Shown here: positions 51,792-60,792 of the stretch, in pieces
How positions within the stretch are numbered: position 1 is the stretch's first letter
Layout: the number at the start of each line of letters is the position of its first letter
Assembly: GCF_019334305.1 (NCBI RefSeq)
Contig: NZ_JAHWGH010000008.1
Span: 1-64,000 of the forward strand
Source of the DNA: Rossellomorea orangium
Lineage (GTDB): Bacteria; Bacillota; Bacilli; Bacillales; Bacillaceae_B
Length of the DNA: 64,000 bases
Direction of reading: 5' to 3'
Program-made: the position numbers and the translations under genes
The notes under the pieces: generated by a model
The model's database searches: none
Told to the model about the DNA's origin: nothing
What the model saw: the letters and a program-made list of their open reading frames with translations, nothing else

Positions 51792-51810
51792 TGTTTATCC
51801 TGCTTTCTCA

Positions 51811-52497
51811 TTATATTTTCCACTGATACCCGATCCCCCATATGGTTTTTAAATGATCTTCTATCGGGAACCCGGCTTTTTTTAATTTATCCCTCAGGTT
51901 TCTGATGTGTGAGTCTACAGTCCTGATGTCGGTTTTGGAATTGATATCCCACACCATCAGCAGGAGTTGTTCCCTCGTGTAGACTCGGTCTGTATTTTTC
52001 ATCAGGGAGTGAAGGATGTTGTATTCTTTTAAGGTCAAGGAAAGAATTTGATTTTCATAGTTTAACGTGTAGGTATGACCATCTAATGTGAATCCGCCCC
52101 TGATGAGTTGTTGAGTCTCTTCGATTTGATCATAGCGCTTCTTTCTTCTGAAAAGGGCATTCACGCGTGCGACAAGTTCCTCTTCGTCAAAGGGCTTTGT
52201 AATATAATCATCCGCCCCGACGTTTAATCCCTTTACGATGTCATCCTTCTCGCCCCTTGCTGTCAACATGATGATTGGAACATGGGAGAACTCCCTGATT
52301 TTTTCACATGTCTGAAAACCGTTCAGTTCCGGCATCATAATGTCTAAAATGATTAGATCGACGGGATGCTGTTTCATATAGTGAATGGCGTCATAGCCGT
52401 TATTTTTCTTTACACAGGAATAATCGTATGGAGTGAGGTAAAGCTCCAATAGATTTAACATCCTTGTTTCATCATCGATTAATAATATGTTATTCAC
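51811..52497 (-). CDS. OmpR-family response regulator
   Basis: A 228-residue regulator: receiver with acidic Asp8-Asp9, acceptor Asp52 in LIILDIMMPELNG and Lys in ITKPFDEEEL, then a winged-helix DNA-binding domain (LSLTLKEYNILHSLMKN ... VDSHIRNLRDKLKKAG). Start is GTG 52497, 6 nt after GGAGGG; the open frame extends upstream to 52575 into the kinase gene. It follows its kinase by 16 bp. Targets may include sites before the permease and SHOCT genes. Confidence 0.93.
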   Translation of the reverse strand: MNNILLIDDETRMLNLLELYLTPYDYSCVKKNNGYDAIHYMKQHPVDLIILDIMMPELNGFQTCEKIREFSHVPIIMLTARGEKDDIVKGLNVGADDYITKPFDEEELVARVNALFRRKKRYDQIEETQQLIRGGFTLDGHTYTLNYENQILSLTLKEYNILHSLMKNTDRVYTREQLLLMVWDINSKTDIRTVDSHIRNLRDKLKKAGFPIEDHLKTIWGIGYQWKI

Positions 52498-52513
52498 AGT
52501 CGACCCTCCAACC

Positions 52514-53875
52514 TTAAAGTATGATATTGATGGATGTTCCCTTATTTGGTTCACTTTCGATTGAAATCTCTCCACCGTGTGCTTCCACCAACTCCTTTAC
52601 GATGGTTAAGCCGAGGCCGGAGCCGCCAAATTCCCTTGAACGAGATTTTTCTACCCGATATAAGCGATTAAATACTTGAGAGAGCTCGTCAGGCGGAATG
52701 CCTATACCCTGGTCTTTGATTGTCAGGCTCAGTTTACCCGGTATATGTTGACGGGCAATGACTGTCGTCGTTGAACCGGGCTTTGAATATTTTAAGGAGT
52801 TATCCAACAGGTTCATGATGATTTGCTCCAATCGAATTGGGTCCGCTTGGAACAAGAATTCTTCTGAAACAGACAGGTTCAGGTTCATCCCCTGACTTTT
52901 AAAGGCCGGCTTCATTTTGCTCATCATCTTATGGAAATAGGGGGATGATGAGATTTCCTCCCGATGTATGGAGAAGTTGTTCTCATCAATCTTGGCCAGT
53001 TCGAATAAATTCTCAATCAACGTGACAATGGTCTGCGATTCTTCCTTGATAATCGTTAAATACTCTTTTCTTTCAGATTCTGAAATTTCGTCACGAATGG
53101 CGACATTCGCATACCCGAGGACATACGTCAAGGGTGTCCTGAGTTCGTGGGAAATGGTAGCCAGAAATTCCGTGCGGTCATGTTGAATCGTTTCCAGATC
53201 ATTTGCTAATGTTTGTATGGAAGTGGAGAGATCTCCAAGTTCGTCTTTCCCCAATTTGGGGAGCTTTACCCCAAAATGCCCTTTGCTTAATTCTTCAGTA
53301 GCCTTTTTCATTTTAATCAATGGTCGTGTCAACATTTTGGACAGGAGAAAATGAATACAGGCTAATATGATGAGACTCATGATTCCTGCAAGTAAAAAAT
53401 GGCCGTTTAATTTATGAATTAAGTTCCGTAGCGGTGAGGCGCTTTTAAACATATAAACATAGCCTTCATCAGCGCCGTTTTTAAAAGAGGTGACGGTGGC
53501 TAAATAATTCACGTCTTTCCAGTTTGCTTCAATCACTCTTCCTTCTCGGGGTAAGGAATCCGGACTCTCATTGATTAATTCACGCATTCCATCCGTTAAC
53601 TTCTTCGAGCCGATGATGACAGAATGATTCTCATCTGTAATGACAACCTCGGTTTCCGTTTTGGATTCCATGAGTGCGATATGGTGAAGGGTCGTATTGG
53701 TGTAGCGGTCCTCTAGTACGTCCCGGTGACTGTTCCCCCGGGATAGGATGGACTGAAATTCCTCCTGGATCCGGGAATCGATAATATTATCATGGAGGTA
53801 GAGCATCAATAATCCTTCCATGATGAAGACGGCTATAGTGAAGGCAGCCGCAAGTTTCGTTGAAATTTTATTCAT
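52514..53875 (-). CDS. sensor histidine kinase
   Basis: A 453-residue membrane kinase. Membrane segments at about 8-28 and 160-178 enclose an external sensor of about 130 residues with several histidines and no cysteine. HAMP, HisKA with His243 in ATISHELRTPL, and an ATPase domain with IKDQGIGIP and GSGLGLTIVKEL follow. ATG 53875 has GAGGGAG upstream; an earlier in-frame ATG at 53989 would add an unlikely tail. First gene of the operon, divergent from the YdhK-like gene. Copper or another envelope signal is inferred from context. Confidence 0.92.
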   Translation of the reverse strand: MNKISTKLAAAFTIAVFIMEGLLMLYLHDNIIDSRIQEEFQSILSRGNSHRDVLEDRYTNTTLHHIALMESKTETEVVITDENHSVIIGSKKLTDGMRELINESPDSLPREGRVIEANWKDVNYLATVTSFKNGADEGYVYMFKSASPLRNLIHKLNGHFLLAGIMSLIILACIHFLLSKMLTRPLIKMKKATEELSKGHFGVKLPKLGKDELGDLSTSIQTLANDLETIQHDRTEFLATISHELRTPLTYVLGYANVAIRDEISESERKEYLTIIKEESQTIVTLIENLFELAKIDENNFSIHREEISSSPYFHKMMSKMKPAFKSQGMNLNLSVSEEFLFQADPIRLEQIIMNLLDNSLKYSKPGSTTTVIARQHIPGKLSLTIKDQGIGIPPDELSQVFNRLYRVEKSRSREFGGSGLGLTIVKELVEAHGGEISIESEPNKGTSINIIL

Positions 53876-54091
53876 AGAGACTCCCTCATTTATGATTTCT
53901 ATTACCAGTGTAACGTGAAAATATGAAAAATGTATGCATAAAGACAGGTTTGTCGGGTTCTTTCCAAGGCATGATTCATTCTGTCGCATTTGTCACGAAA
54001 ATATCACACTTCTACATATGTTCTCCATAGATTCTGCAATTTTGCAGGATAAAATTTAATAGATATCACTCGAAAGGTAGGTACGATCACG

Positions 54092-54646
54092 ATGAAACAT
54101 AGAAAAAAATCGTTTCTTTTCATTTTAATGGCCCTTCTTTTTCTGGGAGCTTGTTCAAATGATGAAGACGGGATGACGGAAGAAATGGACAGCATGGAGC
54201 ATAGCGACATGAATCACTCTGGTTCAGAAGAGCTGCCAAAGAGTTTAATAGAAGCATCAAATCCGAGGTATGAAGTAGGAAGTAAAGCCATCATTAAAGA
54301 TGATCACATGGCAGGGATGAAGGATGCGGAAGCGACTATATCAGGTGTTTATGATACTGTCGTCTACACCGTTACCTACACACCGACCACGGGTGGAGAA
54401 AAGGTGAAGAACCATAAATGGGTCATTCATGAAGAGTTGAAAGATTTCGGAGATCAACCGTTTAAACCAGGAGATGAAGTGGTCTTGGATACCGATCATA
54501 TGAAAGGAATGAAGGGAGCGACGGCAACGATTGATTCAGCAGAAGAAATGGCCGTTTATATGGTGGATTACACACCAACCACAGGTGGAGAACAAGTGAA
54601 AAATCATAAATGGGTCACAGAAAGCGAATTATCCCCAGTTGAATAA
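54092..54646 (+). CDS. YdhK-like lipoprotein with two DUF1541 repeats
   Basis: A 184-residue lipoprotein: lipobox LGAC (Cys21), a Met/His-rich linker (MDSMEHSDMNHSGSE), and two repeats of about 60 residues each with DHMAGMKDAEATISG / DHMKGMKGATATIDS and the shared TPTTGGE-VKNHKW. The His-Met pattern suggests copper binding outside the membrane. YdhK proteins are found in many Bacillus copper clusters. AAAGGTAGG precedes the ATG. Divergent from the sensor kinase, so the gap may be a shared control region. Confidence 0.88.
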   Translation: MKHRKKSFLFILMALLFLGACSNDEDGMTEEMDSMEHSDMNHSGSEELPKSLIEASNPRYEVGSKAIIKDDHMAGMKDAEATISGVYDTVVYTVTYTPTTGGEKVKNHKWVIHEELKDFGDQPFKPGDEVVLDTDHMKGMKGATATIDSAEEMAVYMVDYTPTTGGEQVKNHKWVTESELSPVE

Positions 54647-54654
54647 TAAATCAG

Positions 54655-54690
54655 AAAAAAGAGATGGCCATTGGTTCATCTCTTTTTATA
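54655..54690 (+). terminator. terminator of the YdhK-like gene
   Basis: AAAAAGAGATG pairs with CATCTCTTTTT across a 10-nt loop. Confidence 0.85.
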
Positions 54691-54797
54691 ACAGTCAACA
54701 GGTAAATACGTTTATAGAAATTAGCGAGTGGTACAGAATAAAAATGTCACCTAGCCATTCAATAACTGCCCATTTTAAAAAAATCCAATCAAATCAG

Positions 54798-54852
54798 TTG
54801 ACCAAAATCGATTACAGTTGTAAACTATAAATATAAATCGATTACAAATGTA
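54798..54852 (+). promoter_or_regulatory. copYZA promoter with two CopY boxes
   Basis: TTGACC, 17-bp spacer, TAAACT form the promoter (54798-54826). Two exact cop boxes TACANNTGTA lie at 54813-54822 (TACAGTTGTA, across the spacer and -10) and 54843-54852 (TACAAATGTA). They are exactly 30 bp apart, the helix-phased layout known for CopY operators. Confidence 0.88.
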
Positions 54853-54871
54853 AACGAATGGAGGGATATCA

Positions 54872-55333
54872 TTGCCCGAAGAAGAAAAACCGGAAATCAC
54901 AGATTCTGAATGGGAAGTCATGAGGGTCGTCTGGACACTGAAAGAAGTGACCAGTAAGGAGATCAGTTCCGTCCTGCAGGAAAAGAAAGAGTGGAAGCCG
55001 GCAACAACCAAAACCTTTATTGGTCGTCTGGTCAAAAAAGGGATGCTCACAACGGAAAAAATCGGCAACCGGTTCATCTACAGGGCAGGTGTCAGTGAAG
55101 AAGAAAGTCTTAAGACACTGAAGTCAGGATTGTTCACCCATATATGCAGCAGGGCAGTTGGAAAGACGATTGCTGATCTGATTGATGAAGCCACCCTGAG
55201 TCACGAAGATATTGCTCTGCTAGAACAGGCTTTACAATCCAAAAAGGAAAACGCTGTCGACTACATCGCATGTAATTGCGTACCCGGCCAGTGTACCTGT
55301 AAAAAAGATCACGGCATGAACTGCCAACATTAA
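54872..55333 (+). CDS. copY: copper-responsive repressor CopY
   Basis: BlaI/MecI-family repressor with the Cu(I)/Zn-binding motif CxCxxxxCxC at the C-terminus (CNCVPGQCTC), which releases DNA when Cu(I) replaces Zn(II). The 153-residue product has the winged helix ITDSEWEVMRVVW and TTKTFIGRLVKKGML. Start is TTG 54872, 8 nt after GGAGGG. Two matching cop boxes lie upstream. CopY is typical of Enterococcus and streptococci; most Bacillus use CsoR for copZA, so this may be an acquired or substituted regulator. Confidence 0.94.
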   Translation: MPEEEKPEITDSEWEVMRVVWTLKEVTSKEISSVLQEKKEWKPATTKTFIGRLVKKGMLTTEKIGNRFIYRAGVSEEESLKTLKSGLFTHICSRAVGKTIADLIDEATLSHEDIALLEQALQSKKENAVDYIACNCVPGQCTCKKDHGMNCQH

Positions 55334-55357
55334 AAAAATCACAAGGAGTGTTGAAAA

Positions 55358-55573
55358 ATGGAAAAAACATTATTAAACGTATCAGGAATGACATGTGGAA
55401 ACTGTGTGAAAAAGGTAGAAGGCGTATTAAATGAACTGGACGGTGTGGAAAAAGCGAAAGTCGATCTTGAAAATGGAGCGGCAAAGGTGAAGTATGATGA
55501 AACGAAGCAGACTCCAGACAGCTTAAGTAAAGCCGTGTCTGATGCGGGGTACGAAACAGAACCAGCGAAATAA
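55358..55573 (+). CDS. copZ: copper chaperone CopZ
   Basis: A 71-residue ferredoxin-fold HMA protein that passes Cu(I) to CopA and to CopY. The Cu site is MTCGNC at residues 11-16. ACAAGGAGTG precedes the ATG. It sits between copY and copA; 14 bp separate it from copA. Confidence 0.96.
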   Translation: MEKTLLNVSGMTCGNCVKKVEGVLNELDGVEKAKVDLENGAAKVKYDETKQTPDSLSKAVSDAGYETEPAK

Positions 55574-55587
55574 AGGTGGTTGGGACA

Positions 55588-58044
55588 ATGACGGAAAAAA
55601 CAGTAAGCATTGAAGGGATGACATGTGCCTCATGTTCTCAGGCGGTTGAGAAAGCAACGAAGAAATTGGCCGGTGTTGAACAAGCAAGTGTGAACCTTGC
55701 AACGGAGAAACTCAATATTGTCTATGATGAGAATGAACTTTCATTGGAAGAGATCAAAAAGGCTGTAGATGACGCAGGTTATAAAGCGGTCACGGAAATG
55801 GAAAAGAAGACATTCAGCGTGACGGGCATGACCTGCGCATCCTGTGTGCAATCCGTGGAAAAGGCAACAAGAAAGCTCGATGGAGTCAAGGAATCGACTG
55901 TCAACATGGCGACAGAGAAAATGGTCATTGAGTACGATCCTGCCGTCGTCACCGTGTCCGATATCAAGGGGGCGGTCTCAGAAGCCGGATACGAAGCACA
56001 CGAGGACGCTGATGCAGAAGATACAGTGGACCAAGACAGGGATAAGAAAGAGCAGCACATCAAGACGATGTGGAAACGCTTTTGGGTTTCAGCCGTATTT
56101 ACAGTGCCCCTGCTTCTGGTTTCCATGGGCCATATGTTCGGAATGCCTCTACCAGAGGCCATCGATCCGATGGTGAACCCGTCTGGATTTGCTTTACTTC
56201 AACTGGTTCTTACGGTTCCCGTCATGATGATGGGAAAACCTTTCTTCAGTGTAGGGTTCAAGACACTTGTCAAACGCCATCCCAACATGGATTCATTGGT
56301 TGCCTTGGGGACCGGAGCTGCCTTCTTTTACAGTTTATTCGCTACCATCATGATCATAGCAGGCAGTGAAGGCTATGCGCAGAATCTCTATTTCGAATCG
56401 GCAGCCGTCATTCTCACCCTCATTACATTGGGGAAATATTTTGAGGCTCTTTCGAAAGGGAAAACGTCTGAAGCCATCAAAAAACTGATGGGGCTTGCCC
56501 CTAAAACAGCGACTGTCGTAAGAGATGGAGAAGAAGTCGAGATTTCGGTGGAAAAAGTGGCAGTCGGAGATATCATCATCGTAAAGCCGGGTGAAAAAAT
56601 CCCCGTTGATGGAGTGGTGACTGAAGGAAAGACCTCCGTCGATGAAGCGATGCTGACAGGGGAGAGTATCCCTGTTGAGAAAACCAGCGGCTCGAACGTC
56701 ATCGGTGCAAGCATTAATAAAAATGGCACCATCCGATACGAGGCTACCAAAGTAGGGAAGGATACGGCATTATCGCAAATCATCAAGCTGGTAGAAGAGG
56801 CTCAGGGTTCAAAAGCTCCGATCGCCAAAATGGCGGATATCATTTCAGGTTATTTTGTTCCTATCGTCATCGTTCTAGCCATTCTATCTGGAATCGCCTG
56901 GTATATAGCAGGGGAATCAGGTCTGTTCGCCTTTACAATCGCGATTTCGATTCTCGTCATCGCCTGTCCTTGTGCACTGGGACTCGCGACACCAACGGCC
57001 ATTATGGTCGGTACGGGGAAAGGCGCGGAAAATGGTGTATTGATCAAAAGCGGTGGTGCCCTTGAAACGACACATAAAATCGAAACCATCGTGTTTGATA
57101 AAACCGGCACCATCACTGAAGGAAAGCCTGTGGTGACAGATATTGTCACGTCAGAATCCATTTCAGAAGAAGAACTCCTGATTCTTGCTGCTTCTGCTGA
57201 AAAGGGATCTGAGCATCCACTGGGAGAAGCGATTGTCCGGGAGGCAGAGGAGAGAGGACTCTCCCTCCGCAAGACTGCCTTCTTTGATGCCATTACAGGT
57301 CAGGGAATCGAAGTGACGGTAGACGGAGAGGATCTGTTGCTTGGAAACCGCAAGCTGATGGATGAAAATGATGTCGAAGTCGGTGAATTGGCGGAAGTAT
57401 CGGACCGGCTGGCTGCCGAGGGTAAAACACCGATGTACATCTCCATTGAAGAGGAAATCGCGGGTATCATTGCAGTAGCCGATACGGTGAAAGAAACGAG
57501 TATTGGAGCGATTGAAAAGCTTCACAAAATGGGACTCCAAGTGGCAATGATCACGGGAGACAATAAGCGGACGGCGGAGGCCATCGCAAAAAAAGTCGGT
57601 ATTGACACGGTCCTCAGTGAAGTCCTGCCGGAAGATAAAGCAAATGAAGTCAAGAAGCTGCAGGAAGGCGGCAGGAAAGTGGCGATGGTCGGAGACGGAA
57701 TCAACGACGCGCCTGCCCTTGCTCAAGCGGATATCGGGATTGCCATCGGTTCCGGTACGGATGTAGCCATGGAGTCTGCGGACATCGTCCTGATGCGAAG
57801 TGACCTGATGGACGTACCGACAGCCGTTGAATTAAGTAAAGCAACCATTCGGAATATCAAGCAGAACCTTTTCTGGGCATTTGGCTATAACATCCTTGGC
57901 ATTCCTGTTGCCATGGGGATCCTTCATCTGTTCGGAGGGCCGTTACTCAATCCGATGATCGCCGGGGCCGCCATGAGCTTCAGTTCCGTATCCGTTCTCT
58001 TGAACGCCCTGCGCCTGAAAGGGTTTAAACCTTCCGGGATGTAG
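55588..58044 (+). CDS. copA: copper-exporting P1B-type ATPase
   Basis: Pumps Cu(I) out of the cell using ATP. The 818-residue product has two N-terminal HMA domains (each MTCASC), eight membrane segments, the ion-path motif Cys460-Pro-Cys462 in [11 protein letters not shown], the phosphorylated Asp504 in [20 protein letters not shown] for ATP binding and [14 protein letters not shown] 55588 has AAAGGTGG upstream; the open frame begins 12 bp earlier. Chaperone copZ precedes it and a glutaredoxin gene follows. Confidence 0.97.
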   Translation: MTEKTVSIEGMTCASCSQAVEKATKKLAGVEQASVNLATEKLNIVYDENELSLEEIKKAVDDAGYKAVTEMEKKTFSVTGMTCASCVQSVEKATRKLDGVKESTVNMATEKMVIEYDPAVVTVSDIKGAVSEAGYEAHEDADAEDTVDQDRDKKEQHIKTMWKRFWVSAVFTVPLLLVSMGHMFGMPLPEAIDPMVNPSGFALLQLVLTVPVMMMGKPFFSVGFKTLVKRHPNMDSLVALGTGAAFFYSLFATIMIIAGSEGYAQNLYFESAAVILTLITLGKYFEALSKGKTSEAIKKLMGLAPKTATVVRDGEEVEISVEKVAVGDIIIVKPGEKIPVDGVVTEGKTSVDEAMLTGESIPVEKTSGSNVIGASINKNGTIRYEATKVGKDTALSQIIKLVEEAQGSKAPIAKMADIISGYFVPIVIVLAILSGIAWYIAGESGLFAFTIAISILVIACPCALGLATPTAIMVGTGKGAENGVLIKSGGALETTHKIETIVFDKTGTITEGKPVVTDIVTSESISEEELLILAASAEKGSEHPLGEAIVREAEERGLSLRKTAFFDAITGQGIEVTVDGEDLLLGNRKLMDENDVEVGELAEVSDRLAAEGKTPMYISIEEEIAGIIAVADTVKETSIGAIEKLHKMGLQVAMITGDNKRTAEAIAKKVGIDTVLSEVLPEDKANEVKKLQEGGRKVAMVGDGINDAPALAQADIGIAIGSGTDVAMESADIVLMRSDLMDVPTAVELSKATIRNIKQNLFWAFGYNILGIPVAMGILHLFGGPLLNPMIAGAAMSFSSVSVLLNALRLKGFKPSGM

Positions 58045-58073
58045 TTCTTTACAAAAAGGAGCTGATTGACAAG

Positions 58074-58355
58074 ATGAGTAATAACCTGACATTAGAGCTT
58101 TACACCCGGCCCACCTGTTCAGATTGTCAAGCGGCAAAAGAATATTTAAATGAACAGGAGATCGACTATGTTCATAAGAACGTAGGTGAAGAGGATAGGT
58201 ATGAAAAAGAACTCAAAGAGATTGCGGGTTCAAGGATCGTGCCTTCCTTTGTCTTTTACGAGAAAGGTCTATTCGGGAAGAAAAAGCTTGTAAAGAATTT
58301 AATTGGATTTGAGAATAATAAAGAGGAAATTCAGCAGTTATTAGGGTTGAAATGA
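58074..58355 (+). CDS. glutaredoxin-like protein
   Basis: A 93-residue thioredoxin-fold protein with the redox pair in PTCSDCQAAK and the cis-proline loop IVPSFVFYEKG. It starts 29 bp after copA behind AAAAAGGA, in what looks like the same transcript. Such genes may protect or reduce thiols under copper stress; no partner is shown. Confidence 0.82.
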   Translation: MSNNLTLELYTRPTCSDCQAAKEYLNEQEIDYVHKNVGEEDRYEKELKEIAGSRIVPSFVFYEKGLFGKKKLVKNLIGFENNKEEIQQLLGLK

Positions 58356-58404
58356 CTTCAACCGTTCCATCATCTAAAACGAAGATGATGGAGAATCCAA
58401 CCAT

Positions 58405-58450
58405 ATCAGATATGTCCTGTTGATTGACAGGGGGTATCTGATTTTTTTTC
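58405..58450 (+). terminator. terminator of the copYZA-glutaredoxin operon
   Basis: Outer stem ATCAGATA/TATCTGAT and inner stem CCTGT/ACAGG form a branched-free hairpin followed by eight T. A second hairpin without T-run lies just upstream at 58365-58395. Confidence 0.9.
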
Positions 58451-58462
58451 TTTCTCCATTTT

Positions 58463-58480
58463 ATTTGCACATTTACGGGG
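58463..58480 (+). promoter_or_regulatory. motif shared with the permease upstream region
   Basis: ATTTGCACATTTACGGGG differs in one base from the sequence at 48999-49016. Both lie upstream of transcripts of the copper region. It may be a binding site of the local response regulator. Confidence 0.4.
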
Positions 58481-58552
58481 AAATAGAAAGGTGATTCTGG
58501 TTATAAAAAAGGGGGAATCTTATCAATTTGAGAGAAAAGATTGTTTTTGTTA

Positions 58553-58568
58553 ATACCTCATTGGGTAT
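58553..58568 (+). promoter_or_regulatory. dyad operator before the SHOCT-oxidase genes
   Basis: ATACC-TCATT-GGGTAT is a near-perfect dyad lying between TTGTTT (58541) and TATAAA (58566), which are 19 bp apart. The shape suits a CsoR-type or MerR/CueR-type copper regulator, neither of which is encoded in the window. Confidence 0.4.
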
Positions 58569-58600
58569 AAAGAGAGTATAAGTATAAAGGAGATGATTCT

Positions 58601-58840
58601 ATGATGAACGGTGGAGGAATGGGCGCAGGTTTCTTTGGAACTGGCTTTCTTTTTATCATATTAATAGTAGCGATTGTTGGCATATTCATTTGGATGATGA
58701 GGGGGAAGAACCCGGGGCAGTCTAGTCATTCAACTCACCATCATAATCATCATTCATTAGGACTGCTGAAGGAGCGTTTGGCAAAAGGAGAAATCACGGA
58801 AGAAGAATATGAGCGGCTCAAACGGAAAATAGATGAATAA
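58601..58840 (+). CDS. small SHOCT-domain membrane protein
   Basis: A 79-residue protein: Gly/Met-rich N-terminus, one membrane segment (about 13-33), a His-rich linker (HSTHHHNHHS) and a C-terminal SHOCT motif (LLKERLAKGEITEEEYERLK). The His cluster could bind copper. AAAGGAG precedes the ATG. It is 71 bp before the multicopper oxidase and probably co-transcribed. Confidence 0.85.
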   Translation: MMNGGGMGAGFFGTGFLFIILIVAIVGIFIWMMRGKNPGQSSHSTHHHNHHSLGLLKERLAKGEITEEEYERLKRKIDE

Positions 58841-58911
58841 ATGAATGGTATGAGATTTTTCCGGAACTTGGGTGTTAGAAAACTTCAAGTGAGAAAAAAG
58901 GGGAGACAGCT

Positions 58912-60438
58912 ATGAATAGAAAGGTCATTGGCTCTATGCTCATTATCGGATTAGTGGGAATCGGAATCATCGTGTTCCTTCAATCACCTTGGTATAGAAG
59001 TGGAGATTTGAGTTTACCAAAGGAAGTGAAAGGTGGAGAAACGAGTATTCTGGAAGTGAGTGCGCAAGAAAAAAAGGATCATCCAGTTAGGAAATTCGTT
59101 CTGACTGCAGAGGAAAAACAGTGGAACATCAGTGAGGATAAAAAGGTATCTGCCTGGACCTATAATGGTACAGTGCCAGGAGAATCTCTCCATGTCACAG
59201 AAGGTGATGTTGTACAAGTAAAGCTTGTGAACGAGTTGGACGTACCGGTGACAATTCACTGGCACGGGGTCCTTTTACCGAACAAAATGGATGGCATTCC
59301 AGGGTTGACCCAGGATGCCGTTCAACCTGGCGAAAGTTTTACGTATGAATTCGTCGCGAATGATGCAGGCACGTATTGGTACCATTCCCATCAACAAAGC
59401 TCTATACAGGTTGACAAAGGTTTATATGGATCACTCGTTGTCGAAGAAAAGGAAAAAGAGTATAAGAAGGATGAAGTGTTCATCCTGGATGAGTGGGCAG
59501 TAGATCAAGAGAGAGAGGATATCTCTAATATGGGAGGTATGATGATGGGAGCGATGTCCGGAGACGGTGAAGCGGATACGAAACAAATGTACGATACCTT
59601 TACCGTGAACGGAAAAGCGGGAAGAGCGATCGAGCCGCTTACGATGGAAGCGGGTGAAAAAGCGAGATTGAGATTTGTTAATGCCGGATACCAGGAGCAT
59701 CGCTTGGTTTTCCCGGAAGGGTCTATGAGAGTCATAGCAAATGATGCAGAACATGTGGTGTCTGAAGACCACGAATCCAATGTTCTTGAAATAGCCCCTG
59801 GAGAACGAATGGATGTGGAATTTACGAAGCCTGAAAAGGAAACGGTATTTATCGGTCAGGAACAGAGTGTAGAAAATGCGGAAGATATGATCATCCCGGT
59901 CGTTTCCGAGAGAAATCAAAATCGACATCAGGGCGCCACACTCGCTAAAGAAGCAGGTGTGGCGAAGGGGATTTCATATGGGAGCGAGAAGCCTATTTTC
60001 GGAGAAATTCCTGAACCGGATGTTACCTACGACATGGACCTAAGTATGGGGATGTCAATGGGAGAAGGCATGTCATTTCAAATTAACGATGAAACCTTTC
60101 CAGATACACCACCTATCCATGTAAAAGATGGGGACATCGTTAAGGTCACACTTAGAAATAATGGCAGGATGAATCATCCTATGCATTTGCATGGCCATCG
60201 CTTTCAAGTGAACTCGAAGAATGGAAGGGAATTTGAAAAGCCGATCGTCAAAGATTTAATTCATGTAAAACCCGGAGAGGAATATGTTATTTATTTTAAA
60301 GCGGATAATGTTGGAGAATGGTTATTTCATTGCCACGATAACAATCATGCCGCCAGGGGAATGGTGACGATCGTGGACTATGAAGGCGTCTACTCCCCGT
60401 TTGATTTAGGTGGTGAAAAAGAAAACCAACCGAACTGA
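58912..60438 (+). CDS. membrane-anchored multicopper oxidase
   Basis: A 508-residue cupredoxin-domain oxidase with an N-terminal membrane anchor (about 5-23). All copper ligand motifs are present: HWHG and HSH in domain 1, HPMHLHGH and HCHDNNHAARGM in the last domain (type 1 Cys with axial Met). A Met-rich insert (MGGMMMGAMSG and MDLSMGMSMGEGM) resembles the Cu(I)-oxidising CueO type rather than spore laccase CotA. Likely oxidises Cu(I) outside the membrane. AAAAGGGGAG precedes the ATG. Confidence 0.93.
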   Translation: MNRKVIGSMLIIGLVGIGIIVFLQSPWYRSGDLSLPKEVKGGETSILEVSAQEKKDHPVRKFVLTAEEKQWNISEDKKVSAWTYNGTVPGESLHVTEGDVVQVKLVNELDVPVTIHWHGVLLPNKMDGIPGLTQDAVQPGESFTYEFVANDAGTYWYHSHQQSSIQVDKGLYGSLVVEEKEKEYKKDEVFILDEWAVDQEREDISNMGGMMMGAMSGDGEADTKQMYDTFTVNGKAGRAIEPLTMEAGEKARLRFVNAGYQEHRLVFPEGSMRVIANDAEHVVSEDHESNVLEIAPGERMDVEFTKPEKETVFIGQEQSVENAEDMIIPVVSERNQNRHQGATLAKEAGVAKGISYGSEKPIFGEIPEPDVTYDMDLSMGMSMGEGMSFQINDETFPDTPPIHVKDGDIVKVTLRNNGRMNHPMHLHGHRFQVNSKNGREFEKPIVKDLIHVKPGEEYVIYFKADNVGEWLFHCHDNNHAARGMVTIVDYEGVYSPFDLGGEKENQPN

Positions 60439-60792
60439 AAATGGATGATAAGAGCGTGTTTTCATACTTTAGAGATAAAAGATGCTTACGATTAAAATTC
60501 TCCTGACATAATGATATGATTTCGAAATCTGTTCACATTTTATAAAAATATAGATGATAATATTCTAAATAATCAACCTATAAAACGCTCTCAATGTTAT
60601 TCTCAGATAACTTTGAGAGTTATTTTTTTGTCCCTTGAGAAATTCTTTCCAACATTGTTACCGTTCTGTGAATAAAATGCGTCGAAATTTCGAAAATCTG
60701 TTTAAAAATGCAGTTATTAAGGGTACGTGTTTAGAGAATTTGATAGTATAGGTCTACGAGAGTAAATTCTACATAAAGGAAGGTGATTTCTT
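60439..60792. other. intergenic region oxidase / qoxA
   Basis: About 354 bp without a gene. A strong terminator lies at 60588-60630. After it come AT-rich sequences with possible -10 TATAGG near 60747 but no good -35. TTCTGTGAAT at 60664 resembles a half-site of respiratory regulators; not strong enough to call. AAAGGAAGGTGA at 60776 is the qoxA ribosome binding site. Confidence 0.5.
60588..60630 (+). terminator. terminator downstream of the multicopper oxidase
   Basis: CTCTCAA...GTTAT pairs with ATAAC...TTGAGAG, then TTATTTTTTTG. It is 150 bp past the oxidase stop, so it could also end a short leader. Confidence 0.85.

Noticed and set aside
60640-60680. Rex or ResD site before qoxA
   Set aside because: Only a loose half-site TTCTGTGAAT is seen.
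48240-60792. Prophage or transposon-borne island
   Set aside because: No integrase, transposase, phage gene or duplicated ssrA end is visible.
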